Shown here piece after piece: positions 8,528-18,096 of a stretch of 64,000 bases of DNA. How positions within the stretch are numbered: the first letter of the stretch is position 1; each line of letters starts with the position of its first letter. The translations under genes were made by a program, and so were the position numbers. This stretch comes from Flavobacteriales bacterium. Lineage in GTDB: Bacteria > Bacteroidota > Bacteroidia > UBA10329. Under the pieces are notes generated by a model that saw only the letters and a list, made by a program, of their open reading frames with translations, made no database searches and had not been told where the DNA came from. The DNA is taken from positions 124,001 through 188,000 of the forward strand of contig JAIPBM010000004.1 of assembly GCA_021739695.1 (NCBI GenBank). The letters run 5' to 3'.

Positions 8528-8983
8528 TCATTTCACTTCAATATCATCGCCCAGCCAGTTTTTGCCAATGATCAGTTTGTGTTCGTGATCTGTCAGATCG
8601 GCAAGCACGCAATTCACTTTGCGGTATTCCCATCGCGAAGAAAGATTGATTCCGATTTCCAGTTCGACCGTGTAAAGCTGTTGTCCGTTCCAATCTACCA
8701 CCCCAGTTACCGTTCCGTTTACCGTTCTTCCTTGGTCATCGCCATTCCGTAGCTTAAAGCTGATGGATTTCGTCACGTTCTTTTCTTTCGGGAAAGAAGC
8801 ATTCATGATGGCGATGCTTGAACTGTTGATGATGGTGAGTGCTGAATTTGAGTCTAATTCAGCCTTCCAAAAAACATTCGATTCCTTAACCTGTACCGTT
8901 TCGAGTGGCGAAAGGCTTATTTTTTGCGCATGCATACTGATTGAAACGAGCACGAAAGCAAGCAAAAAGAGACTTTTTTTCAT
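8528..8983 (-). CDS. Small secreted protein, function unknown
   Basis: 151 residues from the ATG at 8983. The frame runs open to 9106, but the internal Met begins a clear signal peptide (MKKSLFLLAFVLVSISMHAQ), and a TAGATTTG box lies 20 bp before it, so the longer form is rejected. The mature part is all-beta in character, with a conserved-looking middle (GTVTGVVDWNGQQLYTVEL) and a lysine/aspartate-rich end. No family is recognised. It is probably periplasmic or surface-exposed. Confidence 0.7.
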   Translation of the reverse strand: MKKSLFLLAFVLVSISMHAQKISLSPLETVQVKESNVFWKAELDSNSALTIINSSSIAIMNASFPKEKNVTKSISFKLRNGDDQGRTVNGTVTGVVDWNGQQLYTVELEIGINLSSRWEYRKVNCVLADLTDHEHKLIIGKNWLGDDIEVK

Positions 8984-9003
8984 TTTAATGGAAATTATTT
9001 CAA

Positions 9004-9011
9004 CAAATCTA
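9004..9011 (-). promoter_or_regulatory. TAnnTTTG -7 box for the small secreted protein
   Basis: The minus strand reads TAGATTTG, 21 bp from the ATG at 8983. It supports the shorter start. Confidence 0.55.
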
Positions 9012-9131
9012 GCAACCCTCAGACAACCGAACAGAAACCCCCACGTCTTTATAGCAGACATTCCACTTTTTCCCGAGGGAGTTAAGCCGCGAGATCTAAC
9101 GATCAAACCCTTAGCTCCCTTTCCTTTTGTC

Positions 9132-9139
9132 TAAATTTG
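9132..9139 (+). promoter_or_regulatory. TAnnTTTG -7 box immediately before the ACP phosphodiesterase gene
   Basis: TAAATTTG ends 7 bp before the GTG start at 9147. Transcription would begin at or next to the start codon, giving a leaderless or nearly leaderless mRNA. Confidence 0.5.
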
Positions 9140-9146
9140 GTGTTCG

Positions 9147-9728
9147 GTGAATTTCCTCGGACACATATTTCTTACTCCCAGCGATGACGAAATTCTGCTA
9201 GGAAATTTCATTGCCGACTCGGTGAAAGGCAATCCGGAGAAAAACTATGCAGGAAAGGTTGCGGAAGGAATTCGGTTCCATCGCGCAATTGATGCCTTTA
9301 CCGACAATCATACCCTCGTTAAGCAAGGAGTTGACCGGTTTCGCCAAACACAATCGAGGTACGCTTCGGTGGTGATTGATGTGGTGTATGACCATGTGCT
9401 AGCGAGCAACTGGGCCGAATTTCATGATGCAGCATTGGATGATTTCACGGAATCGATCTATCAGCGGCTGGAAGCGCAGAAAATCCATTTTCCTGATTCA
9501 GTTCAACGCTATTTTCCTTACATGAAAACGCAGAATTGGCTCTACAACTATCAGTTTGAATGGGGCTTGCTGAAATCGTTGCAAGGATTGGACAGGCGCT
9601 CTGCAAACGATACCCAAATGCATTTGGCTTTGGATGTTTACCTGGAATACGAAACGGAATTCAGGCAGGAGTTTCGGCAGTTTATTGCCGATGCCAAACG
9701 AATGTCAGAAGATTACTTTCCGAGTTGA
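9147..9728 (+). CDS. Acyl carrier protein phosphodiesterase family (AcpH, DUF479)
   Basis: 193 residues from a GTG start; the family's N-terminus (MNFLxH) begins exactly there, which decides the start. HD-like residues are visible in GNFIADSVKG, RFHRAIDAFTDNH (near 50-62) and DVVYDHVLASNW. AcpH hydrolyses the 4'-phosphopantetheine link of holo-ACP in E. coli; distant DUF479 members may have other substrates. The -7 box is so close that the message is probably leaderless. The 3' end overlaps the convergent SpoIID-like gene by 16 bp. Confidence 0.88.
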   Translation: MNFLGHIFLTPSDDEILLGNFIADSVKGNPEKNYAGKVAEGIRFHRAIDAFTDNHTLVKQGVDRFRQTQSRYASVVIDVVYDHVLASNWAEFHDAALDDFTESIYQRLEAQKIHFPDSVQRYFPYMKTQNWLYNYQFEWGLLKSLQGLDRRSANDTQMHLALDVYLEYETEFRQEFRQFIADAKRMSEDYFPS

Positions 9729-10924
9729 AGCGAGCTTAGCGGCACCAAACTCACTCCCTTGTAGTAATATCCAAGGATCTGACTGTAGGTGTAGCCACTT
9801 TCTGCCATTTTCATGGCGCCCTGTTGGCAAAGACCTACACCATGTCCGTATCCGCGACCGGTGAATTCTGCCTTTCCGTTTTCCACCTTTAGGTCGAAAT
9901 TGGTGGAACGCAATTGCAGCAGCCTCCGCATTTTGGACATTTCAATTGAATCTTGATACAGTGTAAAGTATTTTTCTCTCTCTGGTTGAAGGAAACTCCA
10001 TCCGCTAGAATCTACAGCAGTTGCCTCAAAACCTAGTTGAGCAATCAGTTCTTCCATAGGCATGCTTTTGTCCCAAGTGGCGCTGCGGCTTTGCGTACAG
10101 AATGTGTCCGTTACCGATGTAAGATACGAGCGGGATTCTTTCCAAACATCTTCTGAGTTGGCTGTTTGTCCGCCACAATTGGCATGAAACGCACTTAGAA
10201 TGAATTCATTTTTCGGGTCAACCATTACCAGTCCGCTGGTGGCAGAGGTTGCCTTCATCACTTCATTCGTGGCTGTTTTCAATCCAGAATAAACTTGACA
10301 ATGCTCGTTATCGCAAAGGTCAAATCCATCAGCTGCATGCCGTTCCAAATTCCGAACCGCGTATGTTCTACAAATAATGCTCTGAATCTTGTAGTACTCT
10401 TCATTGGCTCCATACCCAACCTCAGCCTGCACCACCCGTGCCACATATGGCTCAATTCCAACTTGGTTCACAACTGTCAGATTACCGTTTTTCACCATTA
10501 CCATCAGGTCATCGAAATAGGAATGGTCACGGTTTTCGTTGTTGAAACGCACTCGGAAATTCGGGGAATTTCCTTCCCCAAGAATTTTCAAACTGGCAAC
10601 GGTGTCATTCAGTCCGTACGGAGATTTGACCAATAGTCGTTCTCCGAGGACCGTCATCGAAATGGCATCATCCGATTTGAACACGTAAAGTGTGTCGCTT
10701 TTGTCATTCATCAAAACATACTTACTGGCGGATGGCGAGAACAGCAAGCTGGTTATGGAACTGTGATACATCAACCCAACTGCAACCGTTTGGGCACAGA
10801 CGCTAAAAACCTGCGAAACGCTTATGGAAAGCACCAAAAGCACGCATCTTGTGAGACGTATGGAGAAATTGACTTTTGAATGTTTGTAAGCCTCTGTAAA
10901 CTCGTGGTTCTTTCCGTTGACCAT
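9713..10924 (-). CDS. SpoIID/LytB-domain protein, probable envelope amidase/lytic factor
   Basis: 403 residues. The N-terminal hydrophobic segment (about 25-44, ending SVCAQ) is a signal peptide with an unusually long polar front; no better start was found. The SpoIID core follows: IEPYVARVVQAEVGY, YKIQSIICRTYAVRN, then LSAFHANCGGQTANSEDVW and the C-terminal GRGYGHGVGLCQQGAMKMA. In spore formers SpoIID is a lytic transglycosylase; in Bacteroidota the homologues are probably peptidoglycan-active envelope proteins. It is divergent from the large coiled-coil protein, with about 70 bp between starts. Confidence 0.88.
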   Translation of the reverse strand: MVNGKNHEFTEAYKHSKVNFSIRLTRCVLLVLSISVSQVFSVCAQTVAVGLMYHSSITSLLFSPSASKYVLMNDKSDTLYVFKSDDAISMTVLGERLLVKSPYGLNDTVASLKILGEGNSPNFRVRFNNENRDHSYFDDLMVMVKNGNLTVVNQVGIEPYVARVVQAEVGYGANEEYYKIQSIICRTYAVRNLERHAADGFDLCDNEHCQVYSGLKTATNEVMKATSATSGLVMVDPKNEFILSAFHANCGGQTANSEDVWKESRSYLTSVTDTFCTQSRSATWDKSMPMEELIAQLGFEATAVDSSGWSFLQPEREKYFTLYQDSIEMSKMRRLLQLRSTNFDLKVENGKAEFTGRGYGHGVGLCQQGAMKMAESGYTYSQILGYYYKGVSLVPLSSLQLGK

Positions 10925-10939
10925 TCCTTAAAAACGAAT

Positions 10940-10947
10940 ATTTTTGG
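10940..10947 (+). promoter_or_regulatory. TAnnTTTG -7 box for the 1541-residue protein
   Basis: TATTTTTG lies 46 bp before the ATG at 10994 and inside the longer open frame from 10880, which argues for the internal start. Confidence 0.5.
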
Positions 10948-10993
10948 GAGCTTGAATGAATTGCCGAAAATAACCCGAAAAACGGGTAAATCC

Positions 10994-13900
10994 ATGGTGT
11001 TAAAAGCACGCTTACTATTTCACATCTTATTGTTTCTTCTTGCCTTGCAAGGTTTTGGGCAAGTTAGTTTTGACAGTCAGGAGGAACTGGAAAAGGCGGC
11101 TAACGCATTTTTTGACAACAACGAATTTGCGAATGCCAAACCGCTCTTCTCGCAATTGTTGAGTAAAGACGCGCTTAATCCGAACTACAATTATCGATTT
11201 GGCGTTTGTATCCTTTTTACCGAAGCAGATCCGCTAAAACCGTTACCGTACATCGAAGGTGGGGCAAGTTCAAAGGGAGTGAATCCAGAAGCGCATTACT
11301 TTTTGGGAAAGGCTTATCAGCTCAATTATCGTTTTGATGATGCTATAAAATCATACGAAAAGGGAAAAACTGCAGGGTTCAGTAAGCCAAATGTTGACCT
11401 GGACCGAAGCATTCAAGAATGCAGAAATGGCAAGATACTATACAACGATGCCATCGATTTTGAACCTGCCATGGACAAAGAGGTTCTTGCCAGTGAATTC
11501 TATCGGCCTTACGATTTCCGGAAATTGAAAGGCAAGGTTATTCCCTTGCCACCTAATTTCAAGACGAAGTTTGACGAGAAGAACCTTACAGGAACGGTTG
11601 TTTATACTCCAACCAACAGTCAAACTTTGGTATACGCCAGCTATGGCGAAGATGGAGCGAATGGAAAAGATCTGTATCGGGTAAACCGTCTCCCGAACGG
11701 AGAATTGGCCTTGCCACAGCGGCTGCCAAGTACCATCAATACCAAGTATGATGAGGATTATGCCTTTTACGATGAAGATTCGCAGACGCTTTATTTCGCT
11801 TCGCAAGGACATAATACCATGGGTGGTTATGATGTATTCAGTTCAAAATTCGATGCTGGCACAAACAACTGGTCAACTCCACTGAACCTACAGTATCCTA
11901 TCAATTCTCCGTTCGATGACTTCCTGTATGTTAGTGATCCAGATGGAAAAGTGGCGTTTTTTACAACGGAAAGGAATGTGGAAGAGGGTAAGCTTCGAGT
12001 GCTGAAAACCCTACTTCATGATCCAGGACAAGTAGAGGTTTCGGTCTTGGAGGGTTCGTTTGAAGATAAGACAGATTCTGTCTACAATTATGCTGCTTTG
12101 ACCGTTCTGGATCCAATTACCAATGAAGTGGTTGGAAAGTACAGAACACACAAAGTGACTGGAAAGTACCTTCTGATACTACCTCCTCAGAACGATTACA
12201 CGATGGATGTTGGGCCACGCGAAGCGGACGGGTTTAAGTTTGATCTTGATGTGCCAGTAACAGAATCGACAGAGGCATTAAAGCAGAGCATTGTCTACGA
12301 TGCCATAGGAGAAAAAGGAACGGTTACCCTAACGAATTTCTTCGATGCAACTGGAAATCCAGATTCTGTGAAGTTTGCGGAAACCAGACCACTGCAAGAA
12401 GTTGAAGAGAAGATGATTGCAATGCCAGATGCATCTGAACTTCTGGCAGCGAGAGCAAAAGAAAAGACAGCTGCTGCTAAAGCTCAAAATGATGTGTTGG
12501 CGAAGGAAAAAGCACAGCAGGAAGCCACCAAGCAAGCGGAAGAATTGGCTCTGAAACAACAGCAAGAGGCAGAAGAAGCAGCCAGACAAGCTGAGTTGGC
12601 GAAAACAGAACAGGCCAAATTGGAGGCCACCAAGCAAGCAGAAGAATTGGCTCTGAAACAACAGCAAGAGGCAGAAGAAGCAGCCAAACAATCTGAGTTG
12701 GCGAAAGCAGAACAGGCCAAATTGGAGGCCACCAAGCAGGCAGAAGAATTGGCGCTGAAGCAACAGCAAGAAGCTGAAGCAGCAGCCAAGCAAGCTGAGT
12801 TGGCGAAAGCAGAACAGGCCAAATTAGAAGCCACCAAGCAAGCGGAAGAATTGGCGTTGAAACAACAGCAAGAAGCAGAAGAAGTAGCTGCTAAACAAGC
12901 TGAGTTGGCGAAAGCAGAACAGGCCAAATTGGAGGCCATCAAGCAAGCAGAAGAATTGGCGCTGAAACAACAGCAAGAAGCTGAAGAAGCAGCCAAGCAA
13001 GCTAAGTTGGCGAAAGCAGAACAGGCCAAATTGGAGGCCACCAAGCAAGCGGAAGAGTTGGCATTAAAACAACAGCAAGAAGCTGAAGAAGCAGCCAAGC
13101 AAGCTGAGTTAGCGAAAGCAGAACAGGCGAAAAAGGATTCAATTGCAGCTGAGCTCTTACGCGAAAAACTCATGTTAGCTGAAAAGCAAAAGCTAGAAGA
13201 GATGCAGCGCGAAGTGGCTTTGGCCAATCAACGCAAGTTGGAAGCAGAAAAAGATTCAGAAGCAATTAAATTGAAAGCTAGACAAGATTCCATTGAAGTG
13301 GAGAATCAGCGGCAAGCGATGTTGTTGGCAGAAAAAGAACGTTTGGCTGAACTTGAGAAGTCAGTCGCTTTAGCAAATGAGAAAAAGGAACTTGAACAAG
13401 CGAAGGAAGATTCGTTGAGGATGGAGCGCGAGCGAACTGAGGCGCTTGCAGCGGAGAAAGAGCGTTTGGCACAAATTGACCGTGAGGTGGAATTGGCCAA
13501 ACAACAGGCAATGCGTGATTCGTTGATTGAGCCAGCTGTGGCAAGCACTTCGGAAGTGATGGAAGAGGATGCTTCGCTCAGTCAGATCTTGGAGGAAATG
13601 AAATTGAGAGAGGCGGAATTGCTGAAGGAACAGGAATTGGTAGCCAAACAAAAGGAATCGGAAGCAGCTGGTGCGCAGGCTAAAGAGCTTGAGGCAACAA
13701 AAGCTGAAAGCAAAAAATCGAATGAGATAGCAGCAGATGAACAGCCGCAGACCATTTCTAAGGAAGCTCCCGAAACCGAGTTGACCGATGTGAAAGTGGT
13801 GTCAGAATCGGAACTTTTCTTGCAGACAATAGCCAAATTGGAGGCGCAACAAAAAGAGCAAGAGGCCTTGGTAGCAGCCGAAAACAAACAACGAGATGCG

Positions 13901-15619
13901 TTAAAAGCTGAGAAGAAAGAAGCGGCTCTAGCAGTTAAGCAGGCAGCTGATTCATCAGCAACTGGAGGTATGGAAACCACTAGTGTGGCGGCTAACACGG
14001 ATAACAGCACGGGTGCAGAACAAGCGCTTGATGGTGAACTCGAATCGGTGGCTTTGAAAAGCAATGCAGATCCACAGGAATACTTGGCTGCACTGAATGA
14101 AATTGAGCAGCGAATGAAGACTGATGCAGCTGCTCAGGCTGAAAAGGACTACACACTGCGGCCATTGGATCCAATTGAAGTGCCTGCTGTAAGCAAGGAT
14201 TTTGATCCAGTTTTGGAGGCGAAGATTGCCGCGGATAGAGAAATTCTTGCCGAGCATCAGAAAATTGCCGTGGAAAAAGAACAGTTGTTGAGACAGCAAA
14301 TGGCGCAGGATAGAGATGCGCTGGATGTGATGTACGATGATGAAATGAATAAGGAGTTGTTGTCTGCCGAGAATGAGGAGATGATAACTCAGCCGAATGT
14401 GGCTACTAAAGGAAAACAAGTTGTTGCTCCAGCGAAAGAAGAAGTTGTTGCCCAACCTGAGGTGGTTGCGGTTGTAGAACAAGAAGTTTCGCAAGCAGAG
14501 TTGGAAAAGGAGTTTGCAGCAGTAGAAGAAGCACTGAAAAATGAGGGGATCAAAGAACCGACAGCTGTAGTTGTCAAGGTTGAAGAGCTTCCTGTTCCGG
14601 CAGAAATTGCGGTGGCCGAAGTTGTTGAAACACCAGCGCCATCTGTAGTTGAGGAAACGGTGAACCTTACCGTACCAGAGCCCGCTGTAGAAGAAGAGGT
14701 GACACCAATTGCCGAAACTCCACAGATTTCAGAATTGGCGGAGGAAACGGATGAGCAGATTCAGGAAGAGTTGGATGTCGTGAATGCGGTAACCAAAGAA
14801 TTGGAAGTAGCGGAGCCTGAAAATGTTAAAACGGTAGAAACCGTTGAAGTTGCGACAGAGACGGAATCGCTGAATCCAACAGAAGCTGTTGAAACCCCTG
14901 CACCGATTGTCGCGGAGGAAACGAGCGAAGCTACTTTGGTGGAAGAACAATATCAGTTAGAAGAAAGGGAAGAGGAGTTAGGAGAAGTACGTGCTGAAAC
15001 TCCACCACGTTCTATCAACGCTGCTCCGAATTGGTTGGAAGCAAGTACTGGACAGATACATTCAATGACGGCTGCTCTTCGAGATTACAGCACGCAGAAA
15101 CCTTCCTTCGAAAAGATTGAAGACCCGAGCATGAGAAAAATGGTTCAACGCATGCGTGCTGAGGACATCGGTCGGGTTGCGGTGCTCAAAAACATGAAGA
15201 ACCAGTGGGTGGAAGCAGGAAAAACAGCTGAATCACTGAAAGAGATCAAATCGAATCTGCGTAATCAGGATGTGCTGGAAACGGTTGCGGCAGCACCTTC
15301 CCGAGAAGAGTACATCCGCCCACCGTTTAATAAGGATGATCTGAAAAAGCGTGAAAACGTATCATATAGATTGGAATTTGAGATCCGCACCAATGGCGTG
15401 TCTCAGACCATCACCGAGACCATGACACCCGAACAGGCCATTTCATTCTCCATGCCCGAATTCAGTTTGCAGTCTGGTTACTATGAAACGCTATCGGATG
15501 CCCGAATGGATTACAATGACTATCGCAGTAAAGGATTTGAATCGGTGAAAATCATTCCTTACCTGAAAAATGAAGCTGTGATGTTGTCGGACGTTGAGAA
15601 TATTCCGTTTGTCGATTAA
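10994..15619 (+). CDS. Large TPR / PD40 / coiled-coil envelope protein with SPOR-like C-terminus
   Basis: 1541 residues from the ATG at 10994, which opens a signal peptide (LLFHILLFLLALQGFGQ). Order: TPR-like helices (about 25-150); PD40 beta-propeller segments such as DEDYAFYDEDSQTLYFASQG (about 190-340); a carboxypeptidase-regulatory-like stretch (about 360-470); six 34-residue coiled-coil repeats (512-716); more charged coil; a Val/Glu/Pro-rich linker (about 1130-1330); and a C-terminal domain with the SPOR-like pattern FSLQSGYYETLSDARMDYNDYRSKG. The TPR-PD40 order recalls the T9SS protein PorE, which ends in an OmpA domain; here a SPOR-like domain could take over peptidoglycan binding (inference). 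It may form a periplasm-spanning strut. Confidence 0.8.
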   Translation: MVLKARLLFHILLFLLALQGFGQVSFDSQEELEKAANAFFDNNEFANAKPLFSQLLSKDALNPNYNYRFGVCILFTEADPLKPLPYIEGGASSKGVNPEAHYFLGKAYQLNYRFDDAIKSYEKGKTAGFSKPNVDLDRSIQECRNGKILYNDAIDFEPAMDKEVLASEFYRPYDFRKLKGKVIPLPPNFKTKFDEKNLTGTVVYTPTNSQTLVYASYGEDGANGKDLYRVNRLPNGELALPQRLPSTINTKYDEDYAFYDEDSQTLYFASQGHNTMGGYDVFSSKFDAGTNNWSTPLNLQYPINSPFDDFLYVSDPDGKVAFFTTERNVEEGKLRVLKTLLHDPGQVEVSVLEGSFEDKTDSVYNYAALTVLDPITNEVVGKYRTHKVTGKYLLILPPQNDYTMDVGPREADGFKFDLDVPVTESTEALKQSIVYDAIGEKGTVTLTNFFDATGNPDSVKFAETRPLQEVEEKMIAMPDASELLAARAKEKTAAAKAQNDVLAKEKAQQEATKQAEELALKQQQEAEEAARQAELAKTEQAKLEATKQAEELALKQQQEAEEAAKQSELAKAEQAKLEATKQAEELALKQQQEAEAAAKQAELAKAEQAKLEATKQAEELALKQQQEAEEVAAKQAELAKAEQAKLEAIKQAEELALKQQQEAEEAAKQAKLAKAEQAKLEATKQAEELALKQQQEAEEAAKQAELAKAEQAKKDSIAAELLREKLMLAEKQKLEEMQREVALANQRKLEAEKDSEAIKLKARQDSIEVENQRQAMLLAEKERLAELEKSVALANEKKELEQAKEDSLRMERERTEALAAEKERLAQIDREVELAKQQAMRDSLIEPAVASTSEVMEEDASLSQILEEMKLREAELLKEQELVAKQKESEAAGAQAKELEATKAESKKSNEIAADEQPQTISKEAPETELTDVKVVSESELFLQTIAKLEAQQKEQEALVAAENKQRDALKAEKKEAALAVKQAADSSATGGMETTSVAANTDNSTGAEQALDGELESVALKSNADPQEYLAALNEIEQRMKTDAAAQAEKDYTLRPLDPIEVPAVSKDFDPVLEAKIAADREILAEHQKIAVEKEQLLRQQMAQDRDALDVMYDDEMNKELLSAENEEMITQPNVATKGKQVVAPAKEEVVAQPEVVAVVEQEVSQAELEKEFAAVEEALKNEGIKEPTAVVVKVEELPVPAEIAVAEVVETPAPSVVEETVNLTVPEPAVEEEVTPIAETPQISELAEETDEQIQEELDVVNAVTKELEVAEPENVKTVETVEVATETESLNPTEAVETPAPIVAEETSEATLVEEQYQLEEREEELGEVRAETPPRSINAAPNWLEASTGQIHSMTAALRDYSTQKPSFEKIEDPSMRKMVQRMRAEDIGRVAVLKNMKNQWVEAGKTAESLKEIKSNLRNQDVLETVAAAPSREEYIRPPFNKDDLKKRENVSYRLEFEIRTNGVSQTITETMTPEQAISFSMPEFSLQSGYYETLSDARMDYNDYRSKGFESVKIIPYLKNEAVMLSDVENIPFVD
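12527..13141 (+). repeat. Six in-frame 102-bp tandem repeats inside the large coiled-coil gene
   Basis: Each unit encodes 34 residues beginning T/I-KQAEELALKQQQEAEE and ending AKAEQAKLEA. One unit has a single-residue insertion (EEVAAKQ), giving 615 bp in all. Units differ mostly at synonymous sites, so they are old enough to have drifted but still selected for sequence. Copy number could vary between strains. A 247-codon Cys/Ser-rich open frame on the opposite strand is only a shadow of these repeats. Confidence 0.95.
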
Positions 15620-15670
15620 AACGCTAATTTGGTCATCGAAAGTAATACCTTCGATGTTCGTTTTACAAGC

Positions 15671-15985
15671 ATGAACCTAGACCCACTTTTCAGCCTCGAT
15701 CTTGAAGTTGAGTTCCAACAGGAACTTGACCAGCTCGTTCAGGCACCTAAGACATTGGTGATCCATAATGACGATTACAACACCTTTGACTTCGTTATTG
15801 AGACATTGATCGAATATTGCGGACACGAGCCATTGCAGGCCGAGCAATGCACATTCATCATTCATTACAGCGGAAAGTGTGCGGTTAAGACCGATATGTT
15901 CAGCAAACTTCAACCCGTTTGGGCCAGGATCATCAACCTCGGTCTTACAGCAACAATCGAAGACATTCCGAAGATCGCCAAATGA
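15671..15985 (+). CDS. clpS: ClpS, ATP-dependent Clp protease adaptor
   Basis: 104 residues from the ATG at 15671 (an upstream in-frame TTG at 15629 is less likely). The ClpS core is visible: LVIHNDDYNTFDFVIETLI (the NDD substrate-binding pocket with the downstream Thr/Phe) and HYSGKCAVKTDMFSKLQP. ClpS carries N-degron substrates to ClpAP/ClpCP. The stop overlaps the next start (ATGA at 15982-15985), so clpS, nfeD and floA are probably co-translated. Confidence 0.93.
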   Translation: MNLDPLFSLDLEVEFQQELDQLVQAPKTLVIHNDDYNTFDFVIETLIEYCGHEPLQAEQCTFIIHYSGKCAVKTDMFSKLQPVWARIINLGLTATIEDIPKIAK

Positions 15986-16446
15986 TAACAGGAGTAGTCA
16001 TTGCGCTTCTTCTGCTTGGTATTCTGCTTATACTTTTAGAGATCATCTTTATTCCCGGAACCACCATTGTCGGTGTTGGCGGAATCATTCTGTTGGCGAT
16101 AGGTATTTACCTGACCTATGCCTACCTTGGCACAACAGCTGGACATATTGCCTTGGCCGCTTGTGTGGCCGTGGTGTTTCTCTCGCTTGTGGTACTCTTG
16201 AAGGGAAATACTTGGAAAAGGATGGCCTTGGATTCGAGCATTGATGGCCGCACCTTGGCCGATATGCACACGCAAGTTGCTGTTGGAGACAAGGGCGTTA
16301 CCATTTCGCGATTGAACCCAATGGGCAAAGCGTTGTTTGGAGAGAAGATGTTGGAAGTGACCGCTGACGGAGAATTTGTGGATGAAGCAAAAGACATTGA
16401 AGTTGTAAAAGTGGAGCAGAATAAGATCAAAGTAAAAACCATTTAA
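15982..16446 (+). CDS. NfeD-family membrane protein
   Basis: 154 residues from the ATG at 15982, overlapping the clpS stop by 4 bp. It has two to three membrane helices (about 2-22, 26-44 and 50-70) with the IIFIPGTTIVGVGG loop typical of NfeD. A C-terminal OB-fold-like soluble domain follows, with the GKALFGEKMLEVTADGEFV pattern. NfeD proteins accompany SPFH/flotillin proteins in membrane microdomains. The FloA gene follows 9 bp later, which is the classic pairing. Confidence 0.92.
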   Translation: MITGVVIALLLLGILLILLEIIFIPGTTIVGVGGIILLAIGIYLTYAYLGTTAGHIALAACVAVVFLSLVVLLKGNTWKRMALDSSIDGRTLADMHTQVAVGDKGVTISRLNPMGKALFGEKMLEVTADGEFVDEAKDIEVVKVEQNKIKVKTI

Positions 16447-16455
16447 AATCGAACC

Positions 16456-17442
16456 ATGGCGTTACCCATTTTAATTGCACTTGTTGTATTCTCAGTCGTT
16501 ATTCTATGGCTGTTTTTCTATTACGTTCCACTCGGATTGTGGATCACAGCCATCTTTTCTGGCGTTCCGGTAGGTATTGGGGCGTTGATCGGAATGCGCT
16601 TGAGAAAAGTTCCGCCAACGGTTATCGTGAATGCGATGATCAGCGCTACAAAAGCAGGGCTGACCGTAAACCGTGATGCACTGGAAGCGCACTACTTGGC
16701 AGGAGGAAGCGTGCAGAACGTCACCTTCGCCCTTATTTCTGCCGATAAGGCGAACATTCCATTGGATTTTAAAATGGCCACAGCCATTGACCTTGCCGGA
16801 CGGGATGTATTGCAAGCAGTACAGATGTCAGTAAATCCGAAGGTGATTGATACTCCACCAGTGACTGCAGTGGCAAAAGATGGTATTCAGCTTATAGCCA
16901 AAGCACGAATTACGGTGCGTGCCAATATCGCCCAATTGGTTGGTGGTGCTGGAGAAGACACCATTCTTGCCCGTGTTGGCGAAGGAGTTGTTTCATCCAT
17001 AGGTTCGGCTGCGTCTCACAAAGCCGTGTTGGAGAATCCGGATTCTATTTCGAAGGTGGTTCTTGCCAGAGGATTGGATTCAGGAACGGCATTCGAGATC
17101 CTTTCCATTGATATTGCCGATGTGGACATAGGCAAGAACATTGGGGCAGAACTTCAGATGGATCAGGCAGAGGCCGATAAGAATATTGCGCAGGCAAAAG
17201 CCGAGGAACGCAGAGCCATGGCCGTTGCACTGGAGCAGGAAATGAAAGCCAAAGCCCAAGAAGCAAGAGCGAAAGTGATTGAGGCAGAAGTTCAGATTCC
17301 GCAAGCGATGGCAGAAGCTTTCAGAGCTGGACATTTGGGAATTATGGATTACTACAAATTCGAGAACATCAAGGCAGATACGGACATGAGAAACTCCATT
17401 TCCAAGCCAGGTAAAAGCGATTCTTCGAAAGGGTCGAAGTAA
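16456..17442 (+). CDS. floA: Flotillin-like protein FloA (SPFH)
   Basis: 328 residues. An N-terminal double hydrophobic hairpin (about 1-25 and 28-48) anchors it. The SPFH domain includes [20 protein letters not shown] and [16 protein letters not shown]; the C-terminal coiled coil is Ala/Glu-rich ([20 protein letters not shown]). The length matches the YqfA/FloA family. It organises functional membrane microdomains together with NfeD. Last gene of the clpS-nfeD-floA cluster, followed by a strong terminator. Confidence 0.95.
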   Translation: MALPILIALVVFSVVILWLFFYYVPLGLWITAIFSGVPVGIGALIGMRLRKVPPTVIVNAMISATKAGLTVNRDALEAHYLAGGSVQNVTFALISADKANIPLDFKMATAIDLAGRDVLQAVQMSVNPKVIDTPPVTAVAKDGIQLIAKARITVRANIAQLVGGAGEDTILARVGEGVVSSIGSAASHKAVLENPDSISKVVLARGLDSGTAFEILSIDIADVDIGKNIGAELQMDQAEADKNIAQAKAEERRAMAVALEQEMKAKAQEARAKVIEAEVQIPQAMAEAFRAGHLGIMDYYKFENIKADTDMRNSISKPGKSDSSKGSK

Positions 17443-17461
17443 TTCATACAGCCATTAATTG

Positions 17462-17495
17462 AAAAGGAGCAGACCATTTGGTCTGCGCCTTTTTT
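17462..17495 (+). terminator. Rho-independent terminator after floA
   Basis: AAAAGG-A-GCAGACCA pairs with TGGTCTGC-G-CCTTTT around one internal mismatch, followed by T-rich sequence. Confidence 0.9.
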
Positions 17496-17553
17496 ATGTT
17501 TTCGTGTAAGCTGGGACATCCTGTGGAAGTCTTCTGAGAGCTGGGGGTTTACT

Positions 17554-18021
17554 TCAAAGTTTTTCAAAACACGTACATTCAACTGAGACCCCATCAGATT
17601 CCCAATAGTCAAGAATGAGCATTTTGCCAGTAACCGATTTAATGGGTATGCCTGTTAAATATGGTGCGGTTGTCTCATCACCAAATCCAAGAGGGTTTTC
17701 TGCATTAGGGGTAATAATCAGTTTGCCGTCTTCCACGTGATAAGTACAGGTACAATACTTCATCGGGTCGGATGGAGGATTCTCACAAGTATCTTTACAA
17801 AAGGTCCATGAAAGATCCTGAGCCATTGAGTGATTTTCTCTAAACCTAATTGTCCCGTAAAACCAAAAGGCATCATTATCGTCATCATTATTGTACATGG
17901 GGCACTTTTTTTTCCTCCACGTACCCACCAAAGCTTTCTCCATTTCGCTATCCGACTTTTTGCAAGCCGAGAAAGCAAGCATTAGTATAAAAAGCGCTGC
18001 TATAGAAAGGCGTGGTTTCAT
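17554..18021 (-). CDS. Secreted lipoprotein, lipocalin-like, function unknown
   Basis: 155 residues. A lipoprotein signal (IAALFILMLAFSAC, Cys at 20) precedes KKSDSEMEKALVGTWRKKKC, resembling the start of Bacteroidota lipocalin-like lipoproteins (GTW motif). The mature part holds seven or more cysteines (CPMY, FCKDTCENPP, YCTCTY, ECTCFEKL), which probably form disulfides outside the cytoplasm. No precise family is assigned. It converges with floA. Confidence 0.75.
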   Translation of the reverse strand: MKPRLSIAALFILMLAFSACKKSDSEMEKALVGTWRKKKCPMYNNDDDNDAFWFYGTIRFRENHSMAQDLSWTFCKDTCENPPSDPMKYCTCTYHVEDGKLIITPNAENPLGFGDETTAPYLTGIPIKSVTGKMLILDYWESDGVSVECTCFEKL

Positions 18022-18096
18022 GCTTGGTAGTATCTAAAGGTAATGCATAGGTAAATATCCACTTGCGTTTATGTGTTCTGGCTTGCACCCCCTGCT

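Noticed and set aside
8983-9106. Longer N-terminus for the small secreted protein
   Set aside because: A TAGATTTG promoter box lies within it, and the internal Met opens a textbook signal peptide.
12484-13227. 247-codon Cys/Ser/Ala-rich open frame on the minus strand
   Set aside because: It is the reverse reading of the GCA/GAA/CAA-rich tandem repeats of the large coiled-coil gene; no start signal and no family.
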